NCBI GenBank assembly: GCA_009778425.1 | Contig: WRJU01000245.1 | Span: forward strand, 1 to 23,115 | Length of the DNA stretch: 23,115 nucleotides | Reading direction: 5' to 3' | Origin: Pseudomonadota bacterium | Lineage (GTDB): Bacteria > Pseudomonadota > Gammaproteobacteria > Burkholderiales > Rhodocyclaceae | Shown: positions 14,727 through 21,961 of the stretch, piece by piece | Layout: every line of letters starts with the position of its first letter | Numbering within the stretch: the stretch's first letter is position 1 | Notes under the pieces: model-generated | Database searches by the model: none | Seen by the model: the letters and a program-made list of their open reading frames with translations, nothing else | Told to the model about the DNA's origin: nothing | Made by a program: the position numbers and the translations under genes

Positions 14727-15773
14727 CTACTCCCATCCCGCCAGATGCCGCCGGATGAGTCCATTGAGCGCGGCGACCCATTCCGGGCGGGTGTTCAGGC
14801 AGGGAATGGCGTGGAATGCCTCGCCGCCACGAGCGAGGAAGGCGTCGCGGCACAGCATGGCGATTTCTTCCAGCGTTTCGAGGCAGTCGGCAGCGAAGCC
14901 GGGGCAGATCACATCGACCCGCTTCACGCCCGAGGCGGCGAGCGATTCGAGCGTCGGCAGGGTATAAGGTTCCAGCCACTTGCCTCGGCCAAAGCGGGAC
15001 TGGAACGTTACGCGCAACACCTCCGGCGGCAAGTCCAGCGCCTCCCCGAGCAGACGGGCCGTGGTGAGGCATTCGGCGCGGTAGGGGTCGCCCAACGCAT
15101 CGGTGCGCGCCGGTTGTCCATGAAAACTGGCCACCAGGCAATCTCCCTGGCCGTGGTGTGCCCAGTGCTCGCGCACACTTGCCGCCAACGCGGCGATGTA
15201 GCCGGGATCGTCTGGGAAACTGCGTACAAAGCGCAATTCGGGCAGGTTGCGCCAGACGAGCATGGCGCGCGCGACTTCATCCAGCGCGCTGGCCGTCGTG
15301 CTCCCGGCAAATTGCGGGTAGAGCGGCACGACCAGGATGCGGCAGACGCCACATGCGCGTAAATAGGTAAGCGTATCGACGATGGCAGGCGAGCCATAGC
15401 GCATGGCCCAGGCCACGACGATACCGTCGTGAGCATCATTTTCCCCGAGCCCGCGATTGAGCGAATCATCGAGTAAAGCCGCCAAGCGTTCGGTGTGAAC
15501 CTTGAGCGGGGAGCCTTCCGCCGTCCAGATACTGGCGTATTTTTTTGCTGAGTTGGCTGGGCGGGTGGTGAGGATGATGCCGTTGAGAATCGGCTGCCAC
15601 ACGAGGGGTGGCAATTCGACGACTCTCGGGTCGGAAAGAAACTGGCGCAGCCACGGACGTAAAGCCTTTGCGGTCGGCGCTTCCGGCGTACCGAGATTGA
15701 CCAGCAGCACACCCGTGCGGTTGCGGCAGCCAAGCTCCGGGACGGGGGGTGGGTCGAGCTGCAAGCGCACCAT
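14727..15773 (-). CDS. hemH: Ferrochelatase
   Basis: Inserts Fe2+ into protoporphyrin IX, the last step of haem synthesis. The 348-residue protein starts with a short extension, then GVLLVNLGTPEAPT. It contains MRYGSPAI, VVPLYPQFAGSTTAS, SFHGQP with the active-site His218, and CLETLEEI with the conserved Glu299. Length and motif order are normal. It lies 16 nt downstream of hrcA on the same strand, so the two are probably cotranscribed. The accessory island begins directly beyond its stop. Confidence 0.97.
   Translation of the reverse strand: MVRLQLDPPPVPELGCRNRTGVLLVNLGTPEAPTAKALRPWLRQFLSDPRVVELPPLVWQPILNGIILTTRPANSAKKYASIWTAEGSPLKVHTERLAALLDDSLNRGLGENDAHDGIVVAWAMRYGSPAIVDTLTYLRACGVCRILVVPLYPQFAGSTTASALDEVARAMLVWRNLPELRFVRSFPDDPGYIAALAASVREHWAHHGQGDCLVASFHGQPARTDALGDPYRAECLTTARLLGEALDLPPEVLRVTFQSRFGRGKWLEPYTLPTLESLAASGVKRVDVICPGFAADCLETLEEIAMLCRDAFLARGGEAFHAIPCLNTRPEWVAALNGLIRRHLAGWE
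14792..14825 (-). repeat. hemH-internal copy of the island-flanking sequence
   Basis: This part of hemH (encoding roughly AFHAIPCLN) is the counterpart of the sequence at 12610-12645. The two copies are in direct orientation about 2.15 kb apart and bracket the XRE/membrane-protein island. Confidence 0.4.
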
Positions 15774-15789
15774 GACGGAGACGATACGG

Positions 15790-16833
15790 TCAGATTTTGG
15801 AAGACAGGGCGTTCGACAACAGCCGGGCGGTGATGTCGACGATGGGAATCACCCGGTCGTAAGCCATGCGGGTTGGGCCGATGACGCCTACCGAACCCAC
15901 GATTCGCCCGTCGACCTCATAGGGGGCCGTCACCACGCTGCAAGCGTCGAGCTGCGAGAGACCGGATTCATTGCCGATGAAAATCTGCACACCCTGAGCG
16001 CGCCGAGACAGGTCGAGCAACTGCATCAGGCCCGTGCGTTGCTCGAACAGCCGGAAAAGCGCACGCAGGCGAGTCATGTTGGAAGACAGGTCTTCGACAT
16101 CGAGCAGGTTGGTTTCGCCCGAGATGACGTAGTTGAGCGAAGTCTCCTCGGCGGCGTTCGACCCGGCCTCGATGGCGCCTGCCATCAGTTCGCTCATGTC
16201 GCTCCTGATCCGGTGCAGTTCTGCCTGGAGGTGCGCGCGGATTTCATCGAATGCGTGTCCGGCGTAATGCTCGTTGAGATAGCTCGCCGCCTCGCCCAGT
16301 TCAGAGGCCGAATAAGCGCGGCGCGTGAAGAGGATGCGGTTCTGCACGTCGCCGTTCTCGGTGACGATGATGAGCAGGATGCGGTTCTCTGAGAGCCCGA
16401 TGAATTCGATCTGGCGGATGCGCGCCGCTTGCCTGTGCGGCGCGACGACCACTCCGGCAAACTGGGTGAGGTTCGAGAGCAGGAGGGAAGCCGAATTCAT
16501 CAGGCGCTGTGGCTGGTCGGGCTGAAGCTGCCCTTTCAATTCCTGCACCTGTACGCTTTCCATCGGCAATACCGTAAGCAGGGTGTCGACGAAAAAACGG
16601 TATCCCCTTGCCGTCGGTATCCGGCCCGCCGAGGTATGCGGGCTGGAGATATAGCCCATTTCCTCCAGGTCGCTCATGACGTTGCGCACCGTGGCGGGCG
16701 ACAACTCCAGTCCGGACGAACGTGACAGGGCGCGCGAACCAATCGGCTGGCCGTCGGCGATATAGCGTTCGATCAGCGTTTTGAGCAAAACACGGGAACG
16801 GGCATCGAGCGGAGGCAAGGTGGTTTGTGACAT
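15790..16833 (-). CDS. hrcA: Heat-inducible transcription repressor HrcA
   Basis: Winged-helix repressor that binds CIRCE operators of chaperone genes and is kept active by GroEL. The 347-residue protein has the canonical DNA-binding part (LKTLIERYIADGQPIGSRAL, SPATVRNVMSDLEEMGYISSPHTSAGRIPT), the HrcA insert region (RRAYSASELGEAASYLNEHY) and the C-terminal GSVGVIGPTRMAYDRVIPIV. All are family hallmarks. It is divergent from nadK and upstream of hemH. No CIRCE element (TTAGCACTC-N9-GAGTGCTAA) was seen near it, so it is not obviously CIRCE-autoregulated. The intergenic gap holds a different palindrome. Confidence 0.97.
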   Translation of the reverse strand: MSQTTLPPLDARSRVLLKTLIERYIADGQPIGSRALSRSSGLELSPATVRNVMSDLEEMGYISSPHTSAGRIPTARGYRFFVDTLLTVLPMESVQVQELKGQLQPDQPQRLMNSASLLLSNLTQFAGVVVAPHRQAARIRQIEFIGLSENRILLIIVTENGDVQNRILFTRRAYSASELGEAASYLNEHYAGHAFDEIRAHLQAELHRIRSDMSELMAGAIEAGSNAAEETSLNYVISGETNLLDVEDLSSNMTRLRALFRLFEQRTGLMQLLDLSRRAQGVQIFIGNESGLSQLDACSVVTAPYEVDGRIVGSVGVIGPTRMAYDRVIPIVDITARLLSNALSSKI

Positions 16834-16851
16834 GGACTGATTCTAGCAGCC

Positions 16852-16878
16852 CATCGGGCATCGCGCGGATGCCCGATG
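16852..16878. promoter_or_regulatory. Perfect 10-bp dyad in the hrcA-nadK divergent promoter region
   Basis: CATCGGGCAT (16852-16861) and ATGCCCGATG (16869-16878) are perfect inverted repeats separated by 7 nt, in the 73-nt gap between two divergent start codons. No T-run follows on either strand, so it is not a normal terminator. It may be an operator acting on one or both genes. Confidence 0.45.
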
Positions 16879-16906
16879 CAGAGGCAAATGTGGTTTAATC
16901 AATCAC

Positions 16907-17797
16907 ATGACAACAAATAAATTCAACCATATTTCCCTGGTCGGAAAATTCCAAAGCGCGGATGGCAATGAAACCGTGCTTGAGCTTGCGCGCTTCCTGC
17001 GCGAGCGCGGAATGGAGCCTTGGATTGAACAAGGCACAGCGGGAGGCATCGGCAAGGCTGCCGGTGGTTTCCTGGCGGCCACTTACGAAGAAATTGCCGA
17101 CAAGTCCGACTTGGTGGTGGTGGTTGGCGGCGACGGCACCTTGCTCACTGCTGCGCGGCGGCTCAGTGAACGCGCCGTGCCGCTGGTCGGGGTCAATCTT
17201 GGCCGATTGGGTTTTCTCACCGATTTGTCTCGCGCCGACGTGTGTCGGCAACTGGGCGAAATCCTCGACGGGCGCTTTCACGCCGAGTCGCGCTTCATGC
17301 TCGATGCCGAGGTGACGCGCGGCGGCAGCCGTATTTTTCACACCCAGGTACTCAATGATGTTGTGGTCAACCGGGGCAAACTCGGCAGGATGATCGAGCT
17401 GGAGCTGCTGGTCGATGATGTGTTCGTCTACAACCTGCGCTCGGACGGCATGATCGTCGCCACGCCGACCGGTTCGACGGCTTACGCGATGGCGGCCAAC
17501 GGCCCCATCCTGCATCCGGGCGTGGGCGGCATTGCGCTGGTTCCCCTGTGCCCGCATGCGCTGACCGCCCGGCCCATCACGCTGCCGGATAGTTGCTGCA
17601 TCGACATCGTAATCATGCCGCCGCACGACGCCCGTATCCACTTCGATGGGGTGACTTATTGCGACGTGCGCGCGGGCGACCAGTTGCAAATCGTGCGTTC
17701 CGCGCGGGAATTGCTATTGCTCCATCCGGAAGGCTACGGCTACTTCGCCATGCTGCGCGCAAAACTCCACTGGGGCGCGGCCATGCCGCGACCATGA
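16907..17797 (+). CDS. nadK: NAD kinase
   Basis: Phosphorylates NAD to NADP. The 296-residue protein has VVVVGGDGTLLTAAR (catalytic GGDGT), GVNLGRLGFLTDL, the LNDVVVNRG motif and SDGMIVATPTGSTAYAMAANGPILHP, all diagnostic. Length is normal. It is transcribed divergently from hrcA and lies 21 nt upstream of recN, probably in the same operon; this order is common in betaproteobacteria. Confidence 0.97.
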   Translation: MTTNKFNHISLVGKFQSADGNETVLELARFLRERGMEPWIEQGTAGGIGKAAGGFLAATYEEIADKSDLVVVVGGDGTLLTAARRLSERAVPLVGVNLGRLGFLTDLSRADVCRQLGEILDGRFHAESRFMLDAEVTRGGSRIFHTQVLNDVVVNRGKLGRMIELELLVDDVFVYNLRSDGMIVATPTGSTAYAMAANGPILHPGVGGIALVPLCPHALTARPITLPDSCCIDIVIMPPHDARIHFDGVTYCDVRAGDQLQIVRSARELLLLHPEGYGYFAMLRAKLHWGAAMPRP

Positions 17798-17818
17798 CCC
17801 CTTTCATTGCCTGTATCC

Positions 17819-19480
17819 ATGCTGCGCCGCCTCTCCATCCGCGATTTGGTCATCGTTGATCGGCTCGAACTGGATTTCGACATCGGATTCGGGGCGCTCA
17901 CCGGCGAGACGGGTGCGGGCAAATCCATCCTGCTCGATGCCCTCAGCCTTGCGCTGGGCGAGCGTGCCGACGCGATGGTTGTGCGTGCGGGCTGTGACAA
18001 GGCCGACATCACCGCTGAATTCGATCTTCCCCCCAATGACGAACTCACGGCCTGGCTTGCCGAGCAGGAACTGAATTCCGGCGACGATACGCTGATCCTG
18101 CGCCGTACCGTCGACACTGGCGGGCGCGGCAAGGCGTGGATGAACGGCACACCGGTGACGCTTGCGCAACTGCGCGCCGCAGGGCAATGGCTGGCGGACA
18201 TTCACGGCCAGCATGCCCATCACGCCCTGTTGCGAGCCGAGGTGCAACGCCAGTTGCTCGATACTCATGCCGGAGCGGCGGAACTGGCTTCAGAAGTTGC
18301 CGCCCGCTGGCGCGAATGGCAACGTCTGGCCGATTTGCGGCAAGCGGCGGAGCGGGATACGGCGGCTTTTGCCCGCGAGCGCGAACTGCTCGGCTGGCAG
18401 CTTGGAGAACTGGAAGAGCTGGCTTTCGATCCTGCCGAATGGAGCGAGATCAACGCCGAGCATGGACGGTTGGCACATGCTGCCGACCTGTTGGGCGGCG
18501 TGGGCGAGGCGCTCGATTGCCTGGGGGAAGGCGAGCAAGCCGTCTGTTCCACCCTCGGCCATTGCGTGAGCCGTTTGTCGGCGCTGGAAGCCATCGACCC
18601 ATCGCTTGCGGAAGCGCGGGAACTGATCGACGCGGCGGCGATTCAGGCAGACGAAGCCCTGCATGTCCTGCGCCGCTACCGCGACCGGCTCGAACTCGAT
18701 CCGGAGCGTCTCGCTGAGATCGAACGTCGCATCGGTGCGGTAATGGACATGGCGCGCAAATACCGCGCCGCGCCGGAAGATTTGCCGTCGCTCGCCGCCG
18801 AATGGCGGGCACGGCTCGACACGCTCGAAGCCAGCGCCGATCCGGAGCGGCTTGCCATCGCCGAGAATGAGGCACACGCGGCCTTTGATACCGCCGCCGG
18901 ACAACTTTCGGACGCGCGCCGCGCAGCGGCAGCGACCTTGTCGCTTGAAATTACCGAAACCATGCAGTCGCTGGCCATGGTGGGCGGAAAGTTTGAAGTG
19001 GCGCTGATTCCCTTTGAGCCGTCCGTGCACGGGCTGGAAAACGTCGAATTTCAGGTCGCCGCCAATCCAGGGCAGATTTTGCGCAGCCTTGCCAAGGTCG
19101 CTTCCGGCGGCGAGCTGTCGCGGATCGGGCTTGCCATCCAGGTCATGACCAGCCGTGATTCAGCTACGCCTACGCTGATTTTCGACGAGGTCGACGTCGG
19201 CATCGGTGGCCGCGTCGCGGAGATCGTCGGCCAACTGCTGCATCGCCTGGGGCGTGACCGTCAGGTGCTTTGCGTGACCCACCTTCCGCAAGTAGCCGCC
19301 TGCGCCGACTGGCAATGGCAAATCGCCAAGGAAACCCGCGATGGACAGACCTTGAGCATCGTCACACCGCTCGAAGAGGCTGCCCGCGTCGAAGAAATCG
19401 CGCGCATGCTCGGCGGGGTCAATATCACCGATACCACGCGCAAACATGCCGCTGAGATGCTTGCGGGGAAAACCGGTTAA
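17819..19480 (+). CDS. recN: DNA repair protein RecN
   Basis: SMC-like ATPase acting in double-strand break repair. The 553-residue protein has Walker A GETGAGKS (29-36), a long coiled-coil middle, the ABC signature SGGELSRIGLAIQV (about 427-440) and Walker B LIFDEVDVGIGG (about 450-461). CVTHLPQVAACAD follows. ATG 17819 fits the family start (MLRRLSIRDLVIVDRLELDF) better than the in-frame TTG four codons upstream. The ribosome site is weak, which suits coupling to nadK. Its stop is followed within 5 nt by a short repeat that also occurs at the end of fur. Confidence 0.97.
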   Translation: MLRRLSIRDLVIVDRLELDFDIGFGALTGETGAGKSILLDALSLALGERADAMVVRAGCDKADITAEFDLPPNDELTAWLAEQELNSGDDTLILRRTVDTGGRGKAWMNGTPVTLAQLRAAGQWLADIHGQHAHHALLRAEVQRQLLDTHAGAAELASEVAARWREWQRLADLRQAAERDTAAFARERELLGWQLGELEELAFDPAEWSEINAEHGRLAHAADLLGGVGEALDCLGEGEQAVCSTLGHCVSRLSALEAIDPSLAEARELIDAAAIQADEALHVLRRYRDRLELDPERLAEIERRIGAVMDMARKYRAAPEDLPSLAAEWRARLDTLEASADPERLAIAENEAHAAFDTAAGQLSDARRAAAATLSLEITETMQSLAMVGGKFEVALIPFEPSVHGLENVEFQVAANPGQILRSLAKVASGGELSRIGLAIQVMTSRDSATPTLIFDEVDVGIGGRVAEIVGQLLHRLGRDRQVLCVTHLPQVAACADWQWQIAKETRDGQTLSIVTPLEEAARVEEIARMLGGVNITDTTRKHAAEMLAGKTG

Positions 19481-19484
19481 TTCC

Positions 19485-19502
19485 CGCCGCCACGGTGCAG
19501 GC
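19485..19502. repeat. Left copy of a 17-nt repeat flanking the brnTA module
   Basis: GCCGCCACGGTGCAGGC (19486-19502) matches 20142-20158 with one mismatch, in direct orientation. It lies between the recN stop and the antitoxin stop. Read on the minus strand it resembles the last codons of fur (HRGG, then a stop a few codons later). Confidence 0.45.
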
Positions 19503-19766
19503 TTAAGTGTGGCTCAACTCCTCGCGGATCGTCTCGCGTACCACATCTGCGAGGGTTTGCCCTTTGAGATAATCGCCGAGCGCCGCGTTCATCAGTGTCT
19601 GGTAGCTTCCGCCCTTTGCTTGAGCGTGAGCCTTAAAAGCTGAAAGCGTTTCATTGTCCACGCGCATCGTAATGCGCGTCTTGCCTGCCATTTCTGCTTG
19701 CAGTTTTGCCAGATGTGGCACATCGGTGGCGCGCTTGGCCTGGGAAAAATCGTACTCGTCACGCAT
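19503..19766 (-). CDS. brnA: BrnA-family antitoxin (ribbon-helix-helix type)
   Basis: 87-residue protein. The C-terminal half, KTRITMRVDNETLSAFKAHA followed by GGSYQTLMNAALGDYL, is the ribbon-helix-helix-like DNA-binding section of BrnA antitoxins. The N-terminus (DFSQAKRATDVPHLAKLQ) matches the region that usually wraps the toxin. The start overlaps the toxin stop by 8 nt (ATGCGTGA), giving the usual toxin-first order with translational coupling. In characterised systems BrnA neutralises BrnT and represses the operon. Family call is from recall of motif and gene arrangement. Confidence 0.85.
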   Translation of the reverse strand: MRDEYDFSQAKRATDVPHLAKLQAEMAGKTRITMRVDNETLSAFKAHAQAKGGSYQTLMNAALGDYLKGQTLADVVRETIREELSHT

Positions 19767-19962
19767 AGCTGTTTTCCTCGCGTTTCGTTGGTTTGCGGGC
19801 GGAAATCAAGCGAATCGTATCGCCACGTAGGCTATAGACCACAACCAGCAAACGCCCGACGTGGCTCATGCCAAGCAGGCACGTTGCAGCCTCCTCGAAG
19901 CCGACGTCTGCATGCTTTTTCCGGTTCAAGCGTTCCTTGGCGGGATCAAACTCGATTTCCAT
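19759..19962 (-). CDS. brnT: BrnT-family toxin, shortened internally
   Basis: 67-residue protein if started at ATG 19962; an in-frame ATG at 20016 gives 85 residues but lies within the likely promoter. The N-terminus MEIEFDPAKERLNRKKHADVG plus FEEAATCLL, and the C-terminal GRLLVVVYSLRGDTIRLISARKPTKRE, are clear BrnT ends. Typical BrnT proteins are about 90 residues and have roughly 20 more residues between these blocks, including the E-R-(W/F)-x-x-IG segment. Here AATCLLGMSHVGRLL joins them directly, suggesting an in-frame deletion. BrnT is a RelE-fold ribonuclease in the characterised system; this copy may be inactive. It is cotranscribed with brnA. Confidence 0.8.
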   Translation of the reverse strand: MEIEFDPAKERLNRKKHADVGFEEAATCLLGMSHVGRLLVVVYSLRGDTIRLISARKPTKREENSYA

Positions 19963-19963
19963 A

Positions 19964-19997
19964 TGCACAATTGTACATCCGTTCGAGCATAGGTCAA
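19964..19997 (-). promoter_or_regulatory. brnT promoter with overlapping palindromic operator
   Basis: On the minus strand TTGACC (19997-19992) and TACAAT (19975-19970) are separated by 16 nt, five of six consensus matches for each hexamer except the final -35 base and the -10 third base. The -10 lies within the near-palindrome TGCACAATTGTACA (19964-19977, plus strand), with one mismatched pair. The predicted start point falls at or one base before the brnT ATG, implying a leaderless message. The operator would suit autorepression by BrnA. Confidence 0.6.
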
Positions 19998-20124
19998 CCC
20001 TCGTGTGCGCCTCCAATCCAAGTGGAGAATATTCCCGAGGATGGGGTGAACACAGAGGACGACGCTAAGACATTGGCAGCGTTGGTGATGCAATCACACG
20101 CTCGTAGGACAAAATAAATATCTC

Positions 20125-20143
20125 GCAGATGTTTAACATCTGC
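20125..20143 (-). terminator. Hairpin at the fur stop codon, possible terminator
   Basis: GCAGATGT and ACATCTGC form a perfect 8-bp stem with a 3-nt loop that contains the fur stop codon. On the minus strand it is followed by an AT-rich run (ATATTTATTTTG) that is not a clean U-tract. It probably ends fur transcription; strength is uncertain. Confidence 0.45.
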
Positions 20144-20570
20144 CGCCACGGTGCGGGCAATCCTCCCGTAGGCAGTCCGCATACAGATAGAGCGCGTGAT
20201 CCTTGATGGCGAACCCGTGTTCCTGGGCGATACGTTGCTGGCGCTGTTCGATTTCGGCGTCAAAGAACTCTTCCACCCGGCCGCATTGCAAGCAGACCAG
20301 ATGGTCGTGGTGTTCGCCCTTGTTGAGTTCAAACACGGCCTTGCCGGTTTCAAAGTAATGGCGCTCCAGCAGGCCCGCCTGCTCGAACTGCGTCAGTACG
20401 CGATAGACAGTTGCCAAGCCGATGTCCTTGTCGTCCTCGATCAGCTGGCGGTAGACGTCTTCGGCAGTGAGGTGCTGCTGCCCGGCGTTCTGGAACAGTT
20501 CCAAAATTCTGAGCCGGGGATGGGTGGCCTTGAGGCCGATGTTCTTGAGGCTGCGGGAGTTGTCTGACAT
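20133..20570 (-). CDS. fur: Ferric uptake regulator Fur
   Basis: Iron-responsive repressor. The 145-residue protein has the winged-helix part (LKNIGLKATHPRLRILELF, TAEDVYRQL, IGLATVYRVLTQFEQAGLLERH) and the metal-binding dimer domain. In the latter, HHDH at 87-90, CxxC at 93-96 and a second Cys pair (C133, C138) are visible. It is divergent from bamE, the conserved arrangement in betaproteobacteria. Its last codons (CPHRGGRC-stop) include a 17-nt repeat also found next to recN, so the C-terminus may have been re-formed by an insertion event. No canonical Fur box is visible upstream. Confidence 0.97.
   Translation of the reverse strand: MSDNSRSLKNIGLKATHPRLRILELFQNAGQQHLTAEDVYRQLIEDDKDIGLATVYRVLTQFEQAGLLERHYFETGKAVFELNKGEHHDHLVCLQCGRVEEFFDAEIEQRQQRIAQEHGFAIKDHALYLYADCLREDCPHRGGRC
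20142..20158. repeat. Right copy of the 17-nt repeat flanking the brnTA module (inside fur)
   Basis: GCCGCCACGGTGCGGGC, the last codons of fur on the minus strand, matches 19486-19502 with one mismatch. The two copies are in direct orientation and bracket about 640 bp that contain brnTA. Confidence 0.45.
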
Positions 20571-20656
20571 GATCCGAATCCGGTGGCTCGCGTAAGCGGG
20601 CGATGACCATTATGTTATATTTTCTGACCTTTTCTGAAAATTGGCAGCCCTGAATC

Positions 20657-21055
20657 ATGCGTCCTGCGCTTTCCCTCCCGTCAGCTTTTGCGGCCATTGC
20701 CGCCGCCCTCGTTCTGACAGCCTGTTCCTTTTTCGCCCCTTATCGCATCGACGTTAGGCAGGGCAATGACATTGATGAAACCATGTTGGCGCAGCTCAAG
20801 CCCGGTATGACGCGTGAACAGGTGCGCTTCGTGCTTGGTTCGCCCCTGGTGGCCGATGTCTTTCATTCCGACCGCTGGGATTATATTTATCGCTTCAAGC
20901 CTGGTCGGGCAGATGAAACGAAACAGCGCGCGGTTTCGGTCTTTTTCGTCAACGACAAGCTGGATCGCGTCGAAGGCGATACCGTTCCGGCTGACGGCAA
21001 GGCAGTGACGGAGCCTCGCGCCAGAATCATTGAAGTGCCCAAGGCGAAAGACTAA
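20657..21055 (+). CDS. bamE: Outer membrane protein assembly lipoprotein BamE (SmpA/OmlA)
   Basis: Small lipoprotein of the BAM complex that inserts beta-barrel proteins into the outer membrane. The 132-residue precursor has a signal peptide and lipobox LTAC with Cys23 as the lipidated residue. The mature part has IDVRQGNDIDETMLAQLKPGMTREQVRFVLGSPLVADVFHSDRWDYIYRF, here abbreviated to its hallmarks PGMT-xx-QV, GSP and RWDY. It is divergent from fur and 15 nt upstream of dapB. Confidence 0.95.
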   Translation: MRPALSLPSAFAAIAAALVLTACSFFAPYRIDVRQGNDIDETMLAQLKPGMTREQVRFVLGSPLVADVFHSDRWDYIYRFKPGRADETKQRAVSVFFVNDKLDRVEGDTVPADGKAVTEPRARIIEVPKAKD

Positions 21056-21070
21056 AGAGGGTTTTATTCC

Positions 21071-21880
21071 ATGACTTCCCCGATTCGAGTAGCCATTGCG
21101 GGCGCGTCCGGGCGGATGGGCCGGATGCTGATAGAGGCTGCGCTCAAGGAAGAAGGCATCGCGCTTGCGGCGGCCTTCGACCATCCGGGTTCGGCAATCA
21201 AAGGCCGTGACGCGGGAGAATTGGTAGGCGCTTCCACCGGGGTGATCGTTGGCGACGATGCTGCCGAGGCCATTGCCGCCGCCGATTGCCTGATCGACTT
21301 TACCCGTCCGGAAGGTACGCTTGCGCACCTCGATTATGCCGTCCGATTTGGCAAGTCCGTGGTGATCGGAACGACCGGGTTCGACGTTGCCGGGAAGGCG
21401 GCCATTGCCGAGGCCGCTCGTGCCATTCCCATCGTTTTTGCGCCCAACATGGCGGTGGGGGTCAACGCGGTATTCCGCCTTCTCGATGTGGCGGCCAGGA
21501 TTCTCTCCGAAGGTTACGATGTCGAAGTCATCGAAGCCCACCATCGCTTCAAGGCGGATGCCCCGTCGGGTACTGCGCTGCGCATGGGCGAGGTTGTCGC
21601 GCAGGCGCTCGGGCGCGATCTCGCCCAGTGCGCGATTTATGGGCGCGAAGGCATGACGGGCGAACGCAAGGCCGAAACCATCGGTTTTTCAACCATCCGG
21701 GGCGGCGACATCGTGGGCGACCACACGGTGCTCTTCGCGGGTATCGGCGAACGCGTCGAGATTACCCACAAATCCGGTGGCCGCATGCCCTATGCGTTGG
21801 GTTCGCTCAAGGCCGCCCGCTTCCTCGCCGTTCAGAAGCCGGGACTTTTCGATATGCAGGATGTGCTTGGGCTGCGTTGA
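21071..21880 (+). CDS. dapB: 4-hydroxy-tetrahydrodipicolinate reductase
   Basis: NAD(P)H-dependent reductase of the diaminopimelate/lysine pathway. The 269-residue protein has the dinucleotide-binding motif GASGRMGR (from residue 11), DFTRPEG, VVIGTTGF, PNMAVGVN, and the catalytic/substrate motif EAHHRFKADAPSGTA with His157-His158 and the Lys. The C-terminal GDHTVLFAG and ITHKS motifs are also present. It follows bamE closely, the usual betaproteobacterial order, so lysine/peptidoglycan precursor synthesis and outer membrane assembly share a transcript. Confidence 0.97.
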   Translation: MTSPIRVAIAGASGRMGRMLIEAALKEEGIALAAAFDHPGSAIKGRDAGELVGASTGVIVGDDAAEAIAAADCLIDFTRPEGTLAHLDYAVRFGKSVVIGTTGFDVAGKAAIAEAARAIPIVFAPNMAVGVNAVFRLLDVAARILSEGYDVEVIEAHHRFKADAPSGTALRMGEVVAQALGRDLAQCAIYGREGMTGERKAETIGFSTIRGGDIVGDHTVLFAGIGERVEITHKSGGRMPYALGSLKAARFLAVQKPGLFDMQDVLGLR

Positions 21881-21961
21881 GGCGGGTAAAATACCTGCTC
21901 GACCCGATGAGGGCAGCACCATGTCGGCTGCGCGGTTGGAAGAAGGTCAGGTGAGGATTGG

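Noticed and set aside
20571..20656. Fur box or strong promoter in the fur-bamE gap
   Set aside because: Only a tandem TTTTCTGA (20620-20637) and an AT-rich stretch are visible; no match to the Fur consensus and no well-spaced -35/-10 pair.
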